DNA from: UBA1413 sp964567485
GTDB taxonomy: Bacteria > Bacteroidota > Bacteroidia > Bacteroidales > Prolixibacteraceae
NCBI GenBank assembly: GCA_964567485.1
Contig: CAZMMX010000003.1
Location: 93,580 to 157,579, forward strand
Direction: 5' to 3'
DNA: 64,000 bases
Below, in pieces: positions 51,614-60,539 of the stretch. The stretch's first letter is position 1; every line of letters starts with the position of its first letter. A program made the translations under genes and the position numbers. The notes beneath the pieces are model-generated. The model searched no databases and was not told the origin of the DNA. It saw only the letters and a program-made list of their open reading frames with translations.

Positions 51614-51802
51614 ATGAATATGTTTGTCATTGCCGGCGTCGTAGGGCCCTGGCAGATCGTACTGATCGTCGCCCTTGCCTTGTTACTGTTCGGAGGAAAA
51701 AAAATTCCCGAATTGATGAAGGGTTTGGGCCAAGGGATGAAGGAATTCAAGAAAGCCACCAAGGAAGAATCCCAGGAAGAGACCAAAGATCAGGAAAAAT
51801 AG
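51614..51802 (+). CDS. tatA: Twin-arginine translocase subunit TatA/TatE
   Basis: Pore-forming subunit of the Tat pathway. The 62-aa protein has a short hydrophobic helix (PWQIVLIVALALLLFGG), the hinge GKKIPEL, an amphipathic helix (LGQGMKEFKKATKE) and a charged tail. The start may be the first or the third codon, both ATG. It has its own promoter and terminator, apart from tatC at 1.1-2.0 kb. No tatB is seen; a two-component TatAC system is usual in Bacteroidota. Confidence 0.93.
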   Translation: MNMFVIAGVVGPWQIVLIVALALLLFGGKKIPELMKGLGQGMKEFKKATKEESQEETKDQEK

Positions 51803-51827
51803 ACGGTACAGGAGTTCCGGTACCCGT

Positions 51828-51866
51828 AACCCCGCTTTCTGCCATGCCGCAGTAAGCGGGGTTTAT
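51828..51866 (+). terminator. Terminator after tatA
   Basis: A perfect 10-bp stem AACCCCGCTT/AAGCGGGGTT (51828-51837 with 51854-51863), followed by a T-rich TTATT. It overlaps the stop codon of the convergent endonuclease gene. Confidence 0.75.
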
Positions 51867-52954
51867 TGTGCCGGCACCCTGACAAAAGAGGTGGACAGGC
51901 TCTCTCCGGTGCTGATGATCCTGACCACATAAACTCCCGGCGAGAGGTGCCCTACGTCGATTTTGAGCTGTTCTTCGCGGCTGAGACTCCTGAAGACTTC
52001 CGAACCAGTCATGTCAGTGATGACGACCGTTTGTGGCCCCGAGGAGTTGCCCGGAATTCTGATGTTCAGGGATTTGGTGGCAGGATTGGGCCAGAGGGTT
52101 AATCGGGCTGCCGGGTTCCCGGAAAGGGGGGAATCATTGGCCAGATCCCAGATCAAAAGGGCATAACGGGGATGGTCGATAAAGGGGTTTCTGTTTTTTT
52201 GCAGGGCGAAGATGGCATTGTTCCGGTTGATCTCTTTGAGGCTCACGGGATCATTTTCATGCCATTTCAGGAGCATCGCCAGGGCCCAGGGTTTCAACTG
52301 TGAGCCCATGACCATGTCGCTGCCCGGCCAGGCGCTACCCTCCCCAAAATAGCGCGTGGCCATATAAAAATAGGTGCGCGCCAGGTCCCCCTTGTATTCA
52401 TCGACAGGTTCAAAAACCTCCCCGCTATAGCCCTGAACGGAAGAGGGACCCAAATGGCTGCCGTTGAGGGAACTCCAGCGGGGCGCCGTCGTCTCCCCGT
52501 AAGGGAGGTTTCCCCGCTTGTTGTTGACCCAACCATCGGTGGCATATATGTGAAACAGGTCGGTGTACATGGGCTCTGCATCGCCGAACCAGCTCTTGGG
52601 AAAGGAGTGCTCCCGGTTGTAGCAGTCCCCTTCGCGGGCATAATTCCCGCATTGGTCAACGGAAAAGTGGTACACATAAGGAGGCGTCTTTCCGGGAATA
52701 TCGGAATAGATGTCCCAGACCGTCCCGTCATCACGGGCATCGGTGGTTTTAAAGGCATCCCACAGTTCGCTATAGGTCAAAACCTTATGTTCGTCGATAA
52801 TATGGTGTAACGCCTGCTGAAGCTCCTCTCCTGTCAATTCCCCGGCACTCAGGTAATAGTCAGAAGGGGGCTGTGCCATAAGCGTCAACCCCGGGGTCAC
52901 CCAGGTCAGCAGCAGGAAAAGAAGGAGTCTCTTTATGTTCTGGTTATTGTTCAT
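51863..52954 (-). CDS. Secreted endonuclease I family nuclease with T9SS sorting domain
   Basis: A 363-aa protein. Signal peptide (about 1-27); EndA/NucM-type nuclease domain with the catalytic YNREHSFPKSWF (Arg114-Glu115-His116) and DLFHIYATDGWVNNKRGN followed by LPYGE, the paired motifs of the beta-beta-alpha-metal nucleases. The C-terminal 80 residues are a type A T9SS sorting domain (LWPNPATKSLNIRI...LSPGVYVVRI), so it is exported through the outer membrane. Relatives cut DNA and RNA non-specifically. The ATG at 52954 gives the signal peptide. It is downstream of the TonB receptor and DUF5689 genes, 139 bp after the second DUF5689 gene. Confidence 0.93.
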   Translation of the reverse strand: MNNNQNIKRLLLFLLLTWVTPGLTLMAQPPSDYYLSAGELTGEELQQALHHIIDEHKVLTYSELWDAFKTTDARDDGTVWDIYSDIPGKTPPYVYHFSVDQCGNYAREGDCYNREHSFPKSWFGDAEPMYTDLFHIYATDGWVNNKRGNLPYGETTAPRWSSLNGSHLGPSSVQGYSGEVFEPVDEYKGDLARTYFYMATRYFGEGSAWPGSDMVMGSQLKPWALAMLLKWHENDPVSLKEINRNNAIFALQKNRNPFIDHPRYALLIWDLANDSPLSGNPAARLTLWPNPATKSLNIRIPGNSSGPQTVVITDMTGSEVFRSLSREEQLKIDVGHLSPGVYVVRIISTGESLSTSFVRVPAQ

Positions 52955-53093
52955 TATGATTGATCTGGCACAAAACAGGGTGGCCTGGTGGCTCCATGAT
53001 TCCCATGGTGAATAACAGCAATGGGCCCTTGGTTCGGCTTCCGGGCATAATGTTCCGGACCCTTCTCCTCGGGAACCGCACCTTTTCACAGAT

Positions 53094-54202
53094 CTACTTT
53101 TCGCCTATCAGGACATTATCGACCTCCCATGTGGTGGTTTTATCGGAGGAAGAGCCCGAGAGATCGGAACCCCGGTAGACCCAGGCAATATATANNNNNN
53201 NNNNNNNNNNNNNNNNNNNNNNNNNNNNNNNNNNNNNNNNNNNNNNNNNNNNNNNNNNNNNNNNNNNNNNNNNNNNNNNNNNNNNNNNNNNNNNACCACG
53301 GGAGCGATCATCCAGGTAACCACTTCGGCCTGTGCCGTGTTGTAGGCTGTGGCCTGTACCCATTTCCGGCTGCTGACCTCATTACCATACCAGCTCTTTC
53401 CCCCAGCCTGAGCATATGTTTTCCACCCCGGCAACGTGGAAACGTCGCCATATTTGGCCAGGGTGGCGAAATCCTCCTGCAGGTAAACGACGCCCGCCAC
53501 TCCGCAGCGGTCACCAGTCATTTCCAGTTCCTCAGAATCCCTGAGCAGGAGCTGCGCCTTGTTGAAGTGCGACACTACACCACGGATGGTTCCGTTGCCT
53601 GTGGGGAGTTTTTCACCTGAAAAGGTGGCGCCGGAACGGGTATAGACATCGAGTTCATCGTCACAGTCGGTCAGGATTTTGGTACCGGAAAAAGTTCCCG
53701 GATCACGGAATTGCACATTTTCAATCATCACGTATTCGGCCTGGTGTTTTCCGGCGAGCAGGTCGGCGATGGTGGTCTTCACCGGAGCCGGAGGTTCTGT
53801 GGTGAGCTCGACCAGTTTGACCTGCTCCGAAATGGAGATGTCGCCGAACTGAAGCAGGCCGTTGTACTCGGTAAAGGAAGCCCCCCGGCATAACACATTG
53901 ACGCGCGAGTTGAGGGCAAAGGTGTTGTCGCCGGTCACGGTAAGACAGATGCCGGCGGTAGAATCCTGCAGATAGGCCACAAATTCAGGGAGATTCCCCA
54001 GTTCGGGGGTCAGGGTGATGATGCCGCTGACCATGACATTGGTATCGACCGAGAGGACCCCCGCTTCGTGCATCTCACGCAACTGGGCCACCGTTATCTT
54101 TGCGATGACGGGTTCCGGAGGAGGTACCGGCTCCTTGTTACAGGAGATAAAGAGGATGAGGAACAAGAGGGAAGTTAAGGATATCTTGATTTTCAGGTTC
54201 AT
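53094..54202 (-). CDS. DUF5689 surface lipoprotein, interrupted by an assembly gap
   Basis: Lipoprotein with signal ending LFISC-NK (Cys at residue 21). An OB-fold-like DUF5689 region (VMVSGIITLTPELGNLPEF, YLQDSTAGICLTV, VNVLCRGASF) is followed by a second OB-like half and a 'choice-of-anchor'-type C-terminal part. A 100-N placeholder (53195-53294) breaks the gene. Reading straight through gives an implausible end at 53108. In another frame the end is YIAWVYRG...TTTWEVDNVLIGEK, matching the ends of related proteins here, so the true stop is at 53094-53096 and the true gap length is 2 mod 3. It starts 6 bp after its paralogue and is translationally coupled. Confidence 0.8.
53195..53294. other. 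Assembly gap of 100 N
   Basis: Exactly 100 N, the usual placeholder for a scaffold gap of unknown size. It lies inside the 53094-54202 gene, towards its 3' end. Confidence 0.98.
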
Positions 54203-54208
54203 AGCCGG

Positions 54209-55567
54209 TTAATTTGCAGGTTTAATGACAATATTATCGATTCGGGAGGTGGTGCTTTCGCTGTTACTTCCGGTGTAACGGAAGGCTACGGTTCCCGATT
54301 TTCCCGGCATCACCGGCAGGAGGATATCCCCCGAAGGGATGAAGGTATGGTCGGGATCTGCATTTTGAGCCAGACGGCCTCCGGTAAGGGGGGTCCAGGT
54401 GGCCGTAGTGAGGTTATTCCCGTTAAAGTCAGTGGAGAAGAGCACTTCCAGAGGCTGGTGGTCGTCGGTATGGGCCCAGTAAGCCTTGGCGGTCTCAAAG
54501 GAGAGGAGTTTCTGTGAGGTAAGGGTGACGGGATTGGTCACCAGCCAGGTCACCATGCTGGCGAGCTGTGAGTTATAACCGGTGGCCTGGGCATAGGCAT
54601 TACCGCTGAAGAGCTTGGCCAGCCAGAGTCTTCCCCCGGTGGTGGCCAGGTTTTGCCACCCGGCGATGTAAATGGTGGCATTGTCTTTAAAGGTTTCGAA
54701 ATCCTGGCTCAGCGACTCCACGGGATTTCCCTGAGGCTGGGGCACATAGCCGCAGCGGTTGCCCTCCATCACCACTTCGGAATAGTCCCTGACCAGCAAC
54801 TGGTAGTCGCCGTTGAAGACGGTGACGATGCCGGTGATGGTGCCGTTTCCAGCGGGAAGGGTCTCGCCGGCAAAGGAGGCATATCCGCTGGTGCGGACGA
54901 TGATGCTTTTTTTGGAGCAGTCGACCAGGTCGCGATTAGCGGCCGCCGGTGGGTCGGCCTGGGCATCGGCCCAGGTTCTGCCCATCTGGTCATCGTCGAA
55001 CTGTACATTCTCGAGCTTTACCAGCCTTCCCAGCCAGGCCGCCGATTTTACCTGCGGAATGGTGGCCGTCACAGGCAGGGTGACATTCCCCGTCGAGATC
55101 TTGAGGATATGCTTATCCATGTTGAAGCCCGCCACCCGCAGGTTTCCACTGTCATCGGTGTAGGGCTCACTTCCCAACTGGACGAAATTTCCATAGTCAC
55201 CGAGCCAGAGGCCTTTGACATTCACGAGCACCGAATCGCCGATATAGAGTCCGCTGGTGGCATCGAAAACCATGCGCAGGCCGGTAGTCCCATCCTGTAT
55301 AAAAGCCTCCTTGTAAAGATTACCGTCTTTTTTATCGCTGGCGGTGATCACGCCTCTGAGGGTCCATTCCTGGGAAATCTCGACCGGCAAACGCTGCTGC
55401 CAGGGTTTGGCCAGTTCTTCGGCATAGAGGGATTTGACCTGGTCTATGGTGACCACTTCCCCCGTCACAAAAGGAACTTCGGGGGGGGGCGTTTCGTTAT
55501 TGTCGGCACATCCGGAAACCAGCAACAGCATTCCGGCAATGGCAGAAAGGGATAGTATTTGTCTCAT
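54209..55567 (-). CDS. DUF5689 surface lipoprotein with choice-of-anchor domain
   Basis: A 452-aa lipoprotein from the ATG at 55567 (signal MRQILSLSAIAGMLLLVSGC, Cys20); ATGs at 55579 and 55591 are alternatives. An OB-fold-like DUF5689 region (WTLRGVITASDKKDGNLYKE, FIQDGTTGLRMV, DSVLVNVKGLWLG) is followed by a second OB-type segment with GNGTITGIVTVFNGDYQLLV. The C-terminal beta-sandwich (SQDFETFKDNATI..., LLSFETAKAYW, ...GTVAFRYTGSNSES) is of the cleaved-adhesin/choice-of-anchor type. OB folds often bind nucleic acid or sugars. It is 28 bp after the TonB receptor, in the place usually held by SusD. Confidence 0.85.
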   Translation of the reverse strand: MRQILSLSAIAGMLLLVSGCADNNETPPPEVPFVTGEVVTIDQVKSLYAEELAKPWQQRLPVEISQEWTLRGVITASDKKDGNLYKEAFIQDGTTGLRMVFDATSGLYIGDSVLVNVKGLWLGDYGNFVQLGSEPYTDDSGNLRVAGFNMDKHILKISTGNVTLPVTATIPQVKSAAWLGRLVKLENVQFDDDQMGRTWADAQADPPAAANRDLVDCSKKSIIVRTSGYASFAGETLPAGNGTITGIVTVFNGDYQLLVRDYSEVVMEGNRCGYVPQPQGNPVESLSQDFETFKDNATIYIAGWQNLATTGGRLWLAKLFSGNAYAQATGYNSQLASMVTWLVTNPVTLTSQKLLSFETAKAYWAHTDDHQPLEVLFSTDFNGNNLTTATWTPLTGGRLAQNADPDHTFIPSGDILLPVMPGKSGTVAFRYTGSNSESTTSRIDNIVIKPAN

Positions 55568-55595
55568 CTTCGTTATCATGTTGGTCACCATCGTG

Positions 55596-58313
55596 CTAAT
55601 ATCTGATGCTGAGATTAATAAAGTAGTTGAAGCCATTGTTGTAGTACACCTTCGGCTGGAAGAGTTCCGGCTTGTCGGGGTCAAAGCGGTATTGCTCATA
55701 ACCACCGGTCATCAGGGTCCGGTTGTTGAGAAGATTACTCAGATTGGCACTGAGGTTGAGGTAAAAGTCGTCGATTCTCCATGATTTTCCGACGAAAAGG
55801 TCGAGGAGAAAACCGGGATCAGCCTTTTTCTGAGCCTCCCAGTAGGGATAATAGCCGGCCTCGTCGCGGGTCCTGCTCACCGGATTGAAGTCAAGGTAAA
55901 TATCGTCGTAATAGCTGCCGGTGATACCTGCCCACCAGAACCGGGAGGAGTTGTATTCGAGGCCTGCGGCCAAAGCGGTTTGGGGTGTACCGCTCTGTCT
56001 GAAATATTGGATCCACACCTCTTCGGTACTGAGTACCGTGCTGTTGTTATCACGGGTGATGGTGATATCGGGATTGTTGACCCACAGGAACTGTCCCAGG
56101 GAGGCCACGGCGTTGAATACGAGTTCTGAGGTGATGTTCACCTCGGCCCCGGCCTCAATGCCGTAATTCTCCTTGTCAATGCCGGTCATGGCATAATTGA
56201 CCAGGGTGCGGTATTCATCGTGGTAAAAACTGGTCACCTCGCTCTGGTTCATGAAGCGCGTGTAATAGGCGGTCAATCTTCCGGTGATGACCGGGGAACG
56301 GAGGATATAGCTGATATCACCCGAGAGGATGGTCTCTTCGCTGAGGTTGGGGGTCACGGAATTCCGGGTACGCGGGGAGAGGAAAGAGTTGCGGAACAGC
56401 GGAGGCTGCGTGGCCAGATAGCCGTTGGCCACCACCAGGTGACGCCCCGAGATGCGGTAATCCCCTCCGGCCTTCACCCCCCAGGTGAAAAAATTGAGTT
56501 TTTCCGATTCTCCCAGGGAGTTGTCAGGGAAGAGCCCCTTGCGCATCAGCCCTTCGCGCCACATGGAGGTATAGCGGCCATTTCCGCCCAGGTAAAGCGA
56601 ATAACGCTTATTGTCGTAACGCGCGGTGCCCCAGAGGGTGCCTCCGCGCTGATAGGCATAGTGGTTATTGGCAAATGTCTCGCCTTCCACCACGGCATTG
56701 TCGGGGTGGTTCAGGTCACTCTGGTAACTGTCGGGGTTGTTGGGAAAATCCCTTTCGGCAAACTGGTCGACATCGAGCCAGAAGTCACCGCCCAGAAGAT
56801 CGTCGATCACCGTAAAATTGTGGCCCCGGTAAATATCGGCCAGCACGCCCCCGGTGAGGTTGAACTGTTCAGAGAGATCCCAGGAGATCCTGCTGTTGAA
56901 CTGAAATTGCGAAATGTCGTTCCGGCGGTCTTCCACGATAACCTTGGAGCGGTTCCCGGTGAGGGAATTCCCGGCGATACCCCCTTCGTTCTGAACCGTA
57001 TAGATATTTTTCCGGTTGGCAAAATAAAAATGGTCCCAGTCGACCTGGCTGACCGACGGGTCGTTGTTCCAGGCGCTGATGATCTGGTTTTTGTCGGTTT
57101 CATTGGTGAAATAGGTGGGGAGTTTCCGGTAATAATCGGGACGGGGATCCAGCACGTCGTACCAGTTCAGGGCGGAGTAGCCGCCTTTTCCGAACCAGTA
57201 ACCCGTGGTGGTTTGGATGTCCACTTTTTCGGAGGGTTTCCAGAAATGGGCCAGGGTGATGAGCGGTTTATTGTTGCTTCTCACCCGTGCATTGCGCACC
57301 TCACCATTCTGATAGCCCCAGTAGGGATTGTAAAAATTGTCATTGGCCAGGTCATACACCTCCTGGGTGGAACCTCCGGCGACTCCCCTGTTGTAGATGG
57401 CATCGAGGAGAGTGAGGTTGAGGCTGTGGCGGCTGTTGAATTTCTTCTCCACGGAAAGGAAAAAAGAGTTGGCATCGTAAAAGGTCCCCTCTTCGTAGCC
57501 CCTTTCGCTCCAGCGACGCGAGATGCTTCCTGTAACCGCCCAGTTGTTGTTCATCAATCCGGTCGAGTAGGTGACCATAGCCCTGTTGCGGTAAGTCCTG
57601 TTCGAGAGGGAATAGACAGCCCTGAGGCCCGACCGGTAATTGGAAGCCCGGGTGTTGATGCGGGTGGCCCCGCCCACAGGTTCAAAAAGAAATCCGATGG
57701 GCTCGGGACCGGAAGTCACCATGGAACTGCGCATCACATCGTTGAGACCCCCCCAATTGGAAAAATAGGGCGATCCCGACTCCACGTCATTGACCACAAA
57801 TCCGTTGAGGCTGACATTCTGGGTGCTGTTGTCATACCCCCTGACCCGGTACATGAGGGACCCGAAGGTATAAGCGGCAGTGCTCAGAAAGATGTCGGAA
57901 GAAGAGCTGAGGACCCCCTGGATGGACTGGTTTTCAAAACCATCGTCGGAAATCCCTTCGGAGATGTTGACGGTTCCCTGGTCAGCCATGAAGTCGTTAG
58001 CCATGCTCATCTCTATCTTTCCGGCATCGGTGGTCTCGCCGGTCATGACCAGCACGCTGATGATCGATTGTTCATAGTCGGGAAAGTTGATAAACAACAT
58101 CTGTCTTCCCGGGTCCAGGGCCACGCTAAACGTACCGCCGGCATCGGAACGGGCCAATTCCCTACCCGACGATGAGGAAATCACAGCGCTCTCCAATGGT
58201 GAACCATTGCTCCTGTCCACGATTGTCCCCCGCACATTTCCCTGTTGCGCATAGATGAATCCTGTACTTATAAGCCAAAATAACAGGACATTAATTACTT
58301 TTTGATATTTCAT
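55596..58313 (-). CDS. TonB-dependent receptor
   Basis: A 905-aa outer-membrane active transporter. Signal peptide (about 1-22), a carboxypeptidase-regulatory-like domain (about 25-105, VRGTIVDRSNGSPLESAVIS), a plug (about 115-245, YRVRGYDNSTQNVSLNGFVV and GGATRINTRAS), then a 22-strand-type barrel ending FNYFINLSIRY with the terminal aromatic. No SusD-like gene is linked; instead two DUF5689 lipoprotein genes follow at 28 and 6 bp. It is the first gene of the operon, with TATCTTTC at 58337-58344 as promoter. The substrate is unknown; nuclease neighbours suggest nucleic-acid fragments. Confidence 0.93.
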   Translation of the reverse strand: MKYQKVINVLLFWLISTGFIYAQQGNVRGTIVDRSNGSPLESAVISSSSGRELARSDAGGTFSVALDPGRQMLFINFPDYEQSIISVLVMTGETTDAGKIEMSMANDFMADQGTVNISEGISDDGFENQSIQGVLSSSSDIFLSTAAYTFGSLMYRVRGYDNSTQNVSLNGFVVNDVESGSPYFSNWGGLNDVMRSSMVTSGPEPIGFLFEPVGGATRINTRASNYRSGLRAVYSLSNRTYRNRAMVTYSTGLMNNNWAVTGSISRRWSERGYEEGTFYDANSFFLSVEKKFNSRHSLNLTLLDAIYNRGVAGGSTQEVYDLANDNFYNPYWGYQNGEVRNARVRSNNKPLITLAHFWKPSEKVDIQTTTGYWFGKGGYSALNWYDVLDPRPDYYRKLPTYFTNETDKNQIISAWNNDPSVSQVDWDHFYFANRKNIYTVQNEGGIAGNSLTGNRSKVIVEDRRNDISQFQFNSRISWDLSEQFNLTGGVLADIYRGHNFTVIDDLLGGDFWLDVDQFAERDFPNNPDSYQSDLNHPDNAVVEGETFANNHYAYQRGGTLWGTARYDNKRYSLYLGGNGRYTSMWREGLMRKGLFPDNSLGESEKLNFFTWGVKAGGDYRISGRHLVVANGYLATQPPLFRNSFLSPRTRNSVTPNLSEETILSGDISYILRSPVITGRLTAYYTRFMNQSEVTSFYHDEYRTLVNYAMTGIDKENYGIEAGAEVNITSELVFNAVASLGQFLWVNNPDITITRDNNSTVLSTEEVWIQYFRQSGTPQTALAAGLEYNSSRFWWAGITGSYYDDIYLDFNPVSRTRDEAGYYPYWEAQKKADPGFLLDLFVGKSWRIDDFYLNLSANLSNLLNNRTLMTGGYEQYRFDPDKPELFQPKVYYNNGFNYFINLSIRY

Positions 58314-58336
58314 TTCTCACTGTTCAAGATAGTTTC

Positions 58337-58344
58337 GAAAGATA
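58337..58344 (-). promoter_or_regulatory. Probable -7 element for the TonB-DUF5689 operon
   Basis: The minus strand reads TATCTTTC, one base from TAnnTTTG, 24 nt upstream of the receptor ATG, in the 90-bp divergent gap. Confidence 0.45.
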
Positions 58345-58403
58345 GGGTTTTTGACTCAATTGAGAAATGATTTGAAAAGTACTAATTTTACAATCCTTAA
58401 AAA

Positions 58404-59444
58404 ATGGATATGCGCAAGATAGCCTTTCTGATCATGTTTTTGTGGATGGCTTGGGGAGTCGCCGGACAGGCGCCGGTAAAGGCCGGGTTGATCGCCTTTT
58501 ACAACCTGGAAAATCTTTTCGACACCATCAACACACCCGATGTCCGGGATGAGGAGTTCACCCCGGAAGGCCCCAACAAGTGGACCGGCAGCCGGTATTT
58601 GGAAAAACTGGACCATATGGCCTTAGCCATTTCACGGATTGGCGAGGATGAAGGCTGGAGCGGTGGGCCGGCGGTGCTGGGAGTATCTGAGATCGAGAAC
58701 CGGTCGGTGCTGGAGGATTTGGTAGCCCATCCTATCCTGAAAGCCTCTAATTATCAGATCATTCATTTCGATTCCCCTGATTTGAGGGGTGTTGATGTGG
58801 GTCTGTTGTACCGGCCCCGGTTTTTCAGGGTCACGGCTGCCTCCAGTTATGAGCTGCCCCTTTACAATGACGAAGGCAAGAGGATCTACACCCGTGACCA
58901 GCTTTTGGTTTCCGGGGAGTACGACGGAGAACCCCTGCATTTCATCGTGGGTCACTGGCCCTCGCGCAGTGGTGGCGAACTCACCAGCCGGCCACGACGC
59001 AATGCCGCGGCTGCCCTGGCACGCCACATCACCGACAGCCTGCTGACCGCCGATAGCGGTGCGAAAATCGTAATCATGGGCGACCTCAATGACGACCCCT
59101 CCGATGAAAGCCTCCGCAAAATCCTCAAAGCCGCCCCATCGATCAAAAAAATGAAGGAGGGTGAGCTTTTCAACACCATGTACCCCCTCTACAAAAAAGG
59201 AATCGGATCGCTCAACTACCGCGACGGCCTTAACCTGTTCGACCAGATTGTGATATCCCCGGCACTGACAGGCAAAGACTCCTCATCATGGAAATTCCTG
59301 AAGGCCCGGGTATTCAACAGCTCCTTTCTGATGCAGAAGGACGGGCAATACAAAGGCTACCCCCTGAGGTCATTCTCGGGAACCGTTTGGCAGGGAGGCT
59401 ATAGCGACCACTTCCCGGTCTATATCGTAATCGTGAAAAAATAG
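58404..59444 (+). CDS. Exported endonuclease/exonuclease/phosphatase family protein
   Basis: A 346-aa protein with signal peptide (about 1-22, ending GVAGQ). The DNase I-like fold has all main motifs: FYNLENLFD (Asn34, Glu36), SEIEN (metal-binding Glu), VGHWPSR, GDLNDDP (Asp227, Asn229) and the catalytic SDHFPV (Asp335-His336). Relatives cleave DNA, RNA or phosphodiester head groups. It is divergent from the TonB receptor across 90 bp and convergent with the second family member, so it is probably a functional part of this locus. It has no T9SS domain or lipobox and should be periplasmic. Confidence 0.9.
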   Translation: MDMRKIAFLIMFLWMAWGVAGQAPVKAGLIAFYNLENLFDTINTPDVRDEEFTPEGPNKWTGSRYLEKLDHMALAISRIGEDEGWSGGPAVLGVSEIENRSVLEDLVAHPILKASNYQIIHFDSPDLRGVDVGLLYRPRFFRVTAASSYELPLYNDEGKRIYTRDQLLVSGEYDGEPLHFIVGHWPSRSGGELTSRPRRNAAAALARHITDSLLTADSGAKIVIMGDLNDDPSDESLRKILKAAPSIKKMKEGELFNTMYPLYKKGIGSLNYRDGLNLFDQIVISPALTGKDSSSWKFLKARVFNSSFLMQKDGQYKGYPLRSFSGTVWQGGYSDHFPVYIVIVKK

Positions 59445-59456
59445 AAACTCCCGGTC

Positions 59457-59489
59457 AGCCCCCACCTGCGGTATGGGCTTTCATTTTTT
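59457..59489 (+). terminator. Probable terminator between the two EEP-family genes
   Basis: AGCCC (59457-59461) pairs with GGGCT (59475-59479), followed by TTCATTTTTT. It lies between the convergent stops of the two genes. Confidence 0.45.
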
Positions 59490-60419
59490 GATCCGCAGGA
59501 ATACCGGCCGGTGGTCGGAAAGGTTGTTGTTGTACTCAGGATAACAGGGACTGACCTTGACCACATAGGTCGTGTCGATCACGGGAACCAGCTCATTGGA
59601 CACCAGAATATGGTCGATATGGCTGGGATAGGAAGGATAGGACCACCAGAGGGCGCTTCCCCTGGCAATCTCCATGTCGGCGAAGTGATATTCTGCCGCA
59701 TCGGTGATAAAATTGAGGAAGGGATTCTGGCTGGGGCTGTCAGAGGCTATTTCATCGTTGAAATCGCCCAGGACCACCACATTTTCGTCGAATCGCGCTT
59801 GGTCGAGATACTCCTTCAGCATTACGGAAGCTTCTTGCCGTCGTTTTTCGTTGTCGTCGCCACCGCAGCATTTCAGGTGGAGGTTGATCAGGCAGACTTC
59901 GAGGTTTGTGGGTTTATGCCTGACAAAAATCTCAAAGGGAGGACGCGGGAAAGCCCTGAACTCGCCGGTAAAGAGGAGCTTCGCAGAATTGGGGGAGAGG
60001 GTGATTTCCGAATTTTTAAAAACATAGGCCAGGTTCCACTGGTCGTTGTCGATTTCGTAGAATTCCCCGCTCCACCCGGGCATCTGGGCGATCATCCTGT
60101 CAAAATCGGCTTTTGAGGCCACCTCCTGAAGGGCCACCACGTCGGCATCCATGGCTTTGATGAAAGAGGCCAGAGCCATCACGCTCACTGAGCCGTTTTT
60201 GGGAAACCCCTCTGCGTTAAAGGTAACGATATCAAGGCCTGCCGGACTGCCGGGAGTCACGCAGGCCCCAAAAACTTCGGGGTCTTCAGGAGATGGGGGC
60301 AGGGGGTCCTTCCGGCAGGAAGAAACAGCGAACACCATCCCCATCACCAGGGCAAGGAGAAAAAATTCCGGGAAAATTCCATTCCGGAGAGACAGATCAC
60401 TAAGAAATCGTTTGTTCAA
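59481..60419 (-). CDS. Endonuclease/exonuclease/phosphatase family lipoprotein (probable TTG start)
   Basis: A second DNase I-like protein, a lipoprotein with lipobox FAVSSC-RK. Motifs: DIVTFNAEGFP, ALQEVASKADFD (metal Glu), INLHLKCCGG, VLGDFNDE and NLSDHRPVFL. I place the start at TTG 60419: it gives a basic n-region (NKRFLSDLSLRN) and a full hydrophobic core, and lies 25 nt after the exact -7 element at 60444-60451. ATGs at 60503 and 60473 lie upstream of that promoter. ATGs at 60344 and 60338 would cut the signal. The length is 312 aa from TTG. It lies between the convergent EEP gene and a T9SS protein gene on its own strand. Confidence 0.8.
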   Translation of the reverse strand: MNKRFLSDLSLRNGIFPEFFLLALVMGMVFAVSSCRKDPLPPSPEDPEVFGACVTPGSPAGLDIVTFNAEGFPKNGSVSVMALASFIKAMDADVVALQEVASKADFDRMIAQMPGWSGEFYEIDNDQWNLAYVFKNSEITLSPNSAKLLFTGEFRAFPRPPFEIFVRHKPTNLEVCLINLHLKCCGGDDNEKRRQEASVMLKEYLDQARFDENVVVLGDFNDEIASDSPSQNPFLNFITDAAEYHFADMEIARGSALWWSYPSYPSHIDHILVSNELVPVIDTTYVVKVSPCYPEYNNNLSDHRPVFLRIKK

Positions 60420-60443
60420 GATATGGGCCAATGAATGAAGGGA

Positions 60444-60451
60444 CAAAAATA
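60444..60451 (-). promoter_or_regulatory. -7 element for the EEP-family lipoprotein
   Basis: The minus strand reads TATTTTTG, an exact TAnnTTTG match. It forms part of the T-rich tail of the terminator that ends the upstream gene. Confidence 0.55.
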
Positions 60452-60485
60452 AGCACAAAGGAGACAGGAACATCCCCTTTGTGCT
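60444..60485 (-). terminator. Terminator after the T9SS protein gene
   Basis: A perfect 10-bp stem AGCACAAAGG/CCTTTGTGCT (60476-60485 with 60452-60461) and a 14-nt loop, followed on the minus strand by TATTTTTGT. It lies 55 bp after the stop codon of the T9SS gene. Confidence 0.7.
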
Positions 60486-60539
60486 GAAATAAGTATTTAC
60501 CACCGGCCATTTAAAAATGGCGGCAGAAGCAGATGTTAT

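Noticed and set aside
53108..53194. Apparent C-terminus of the gap-containing DUF5689 protein in the straight-through frame
   Set aside because: It depends on the arbitrary 100-N length and lacks similarity to the related C-termini; the frame ending at 53094 fits.
56220..58175. 651-aa open frame antisense to the TonB receptor gene
   Set aside because: Shadow of the receptor's coding strand; no signal, motif or ribosome binding site.
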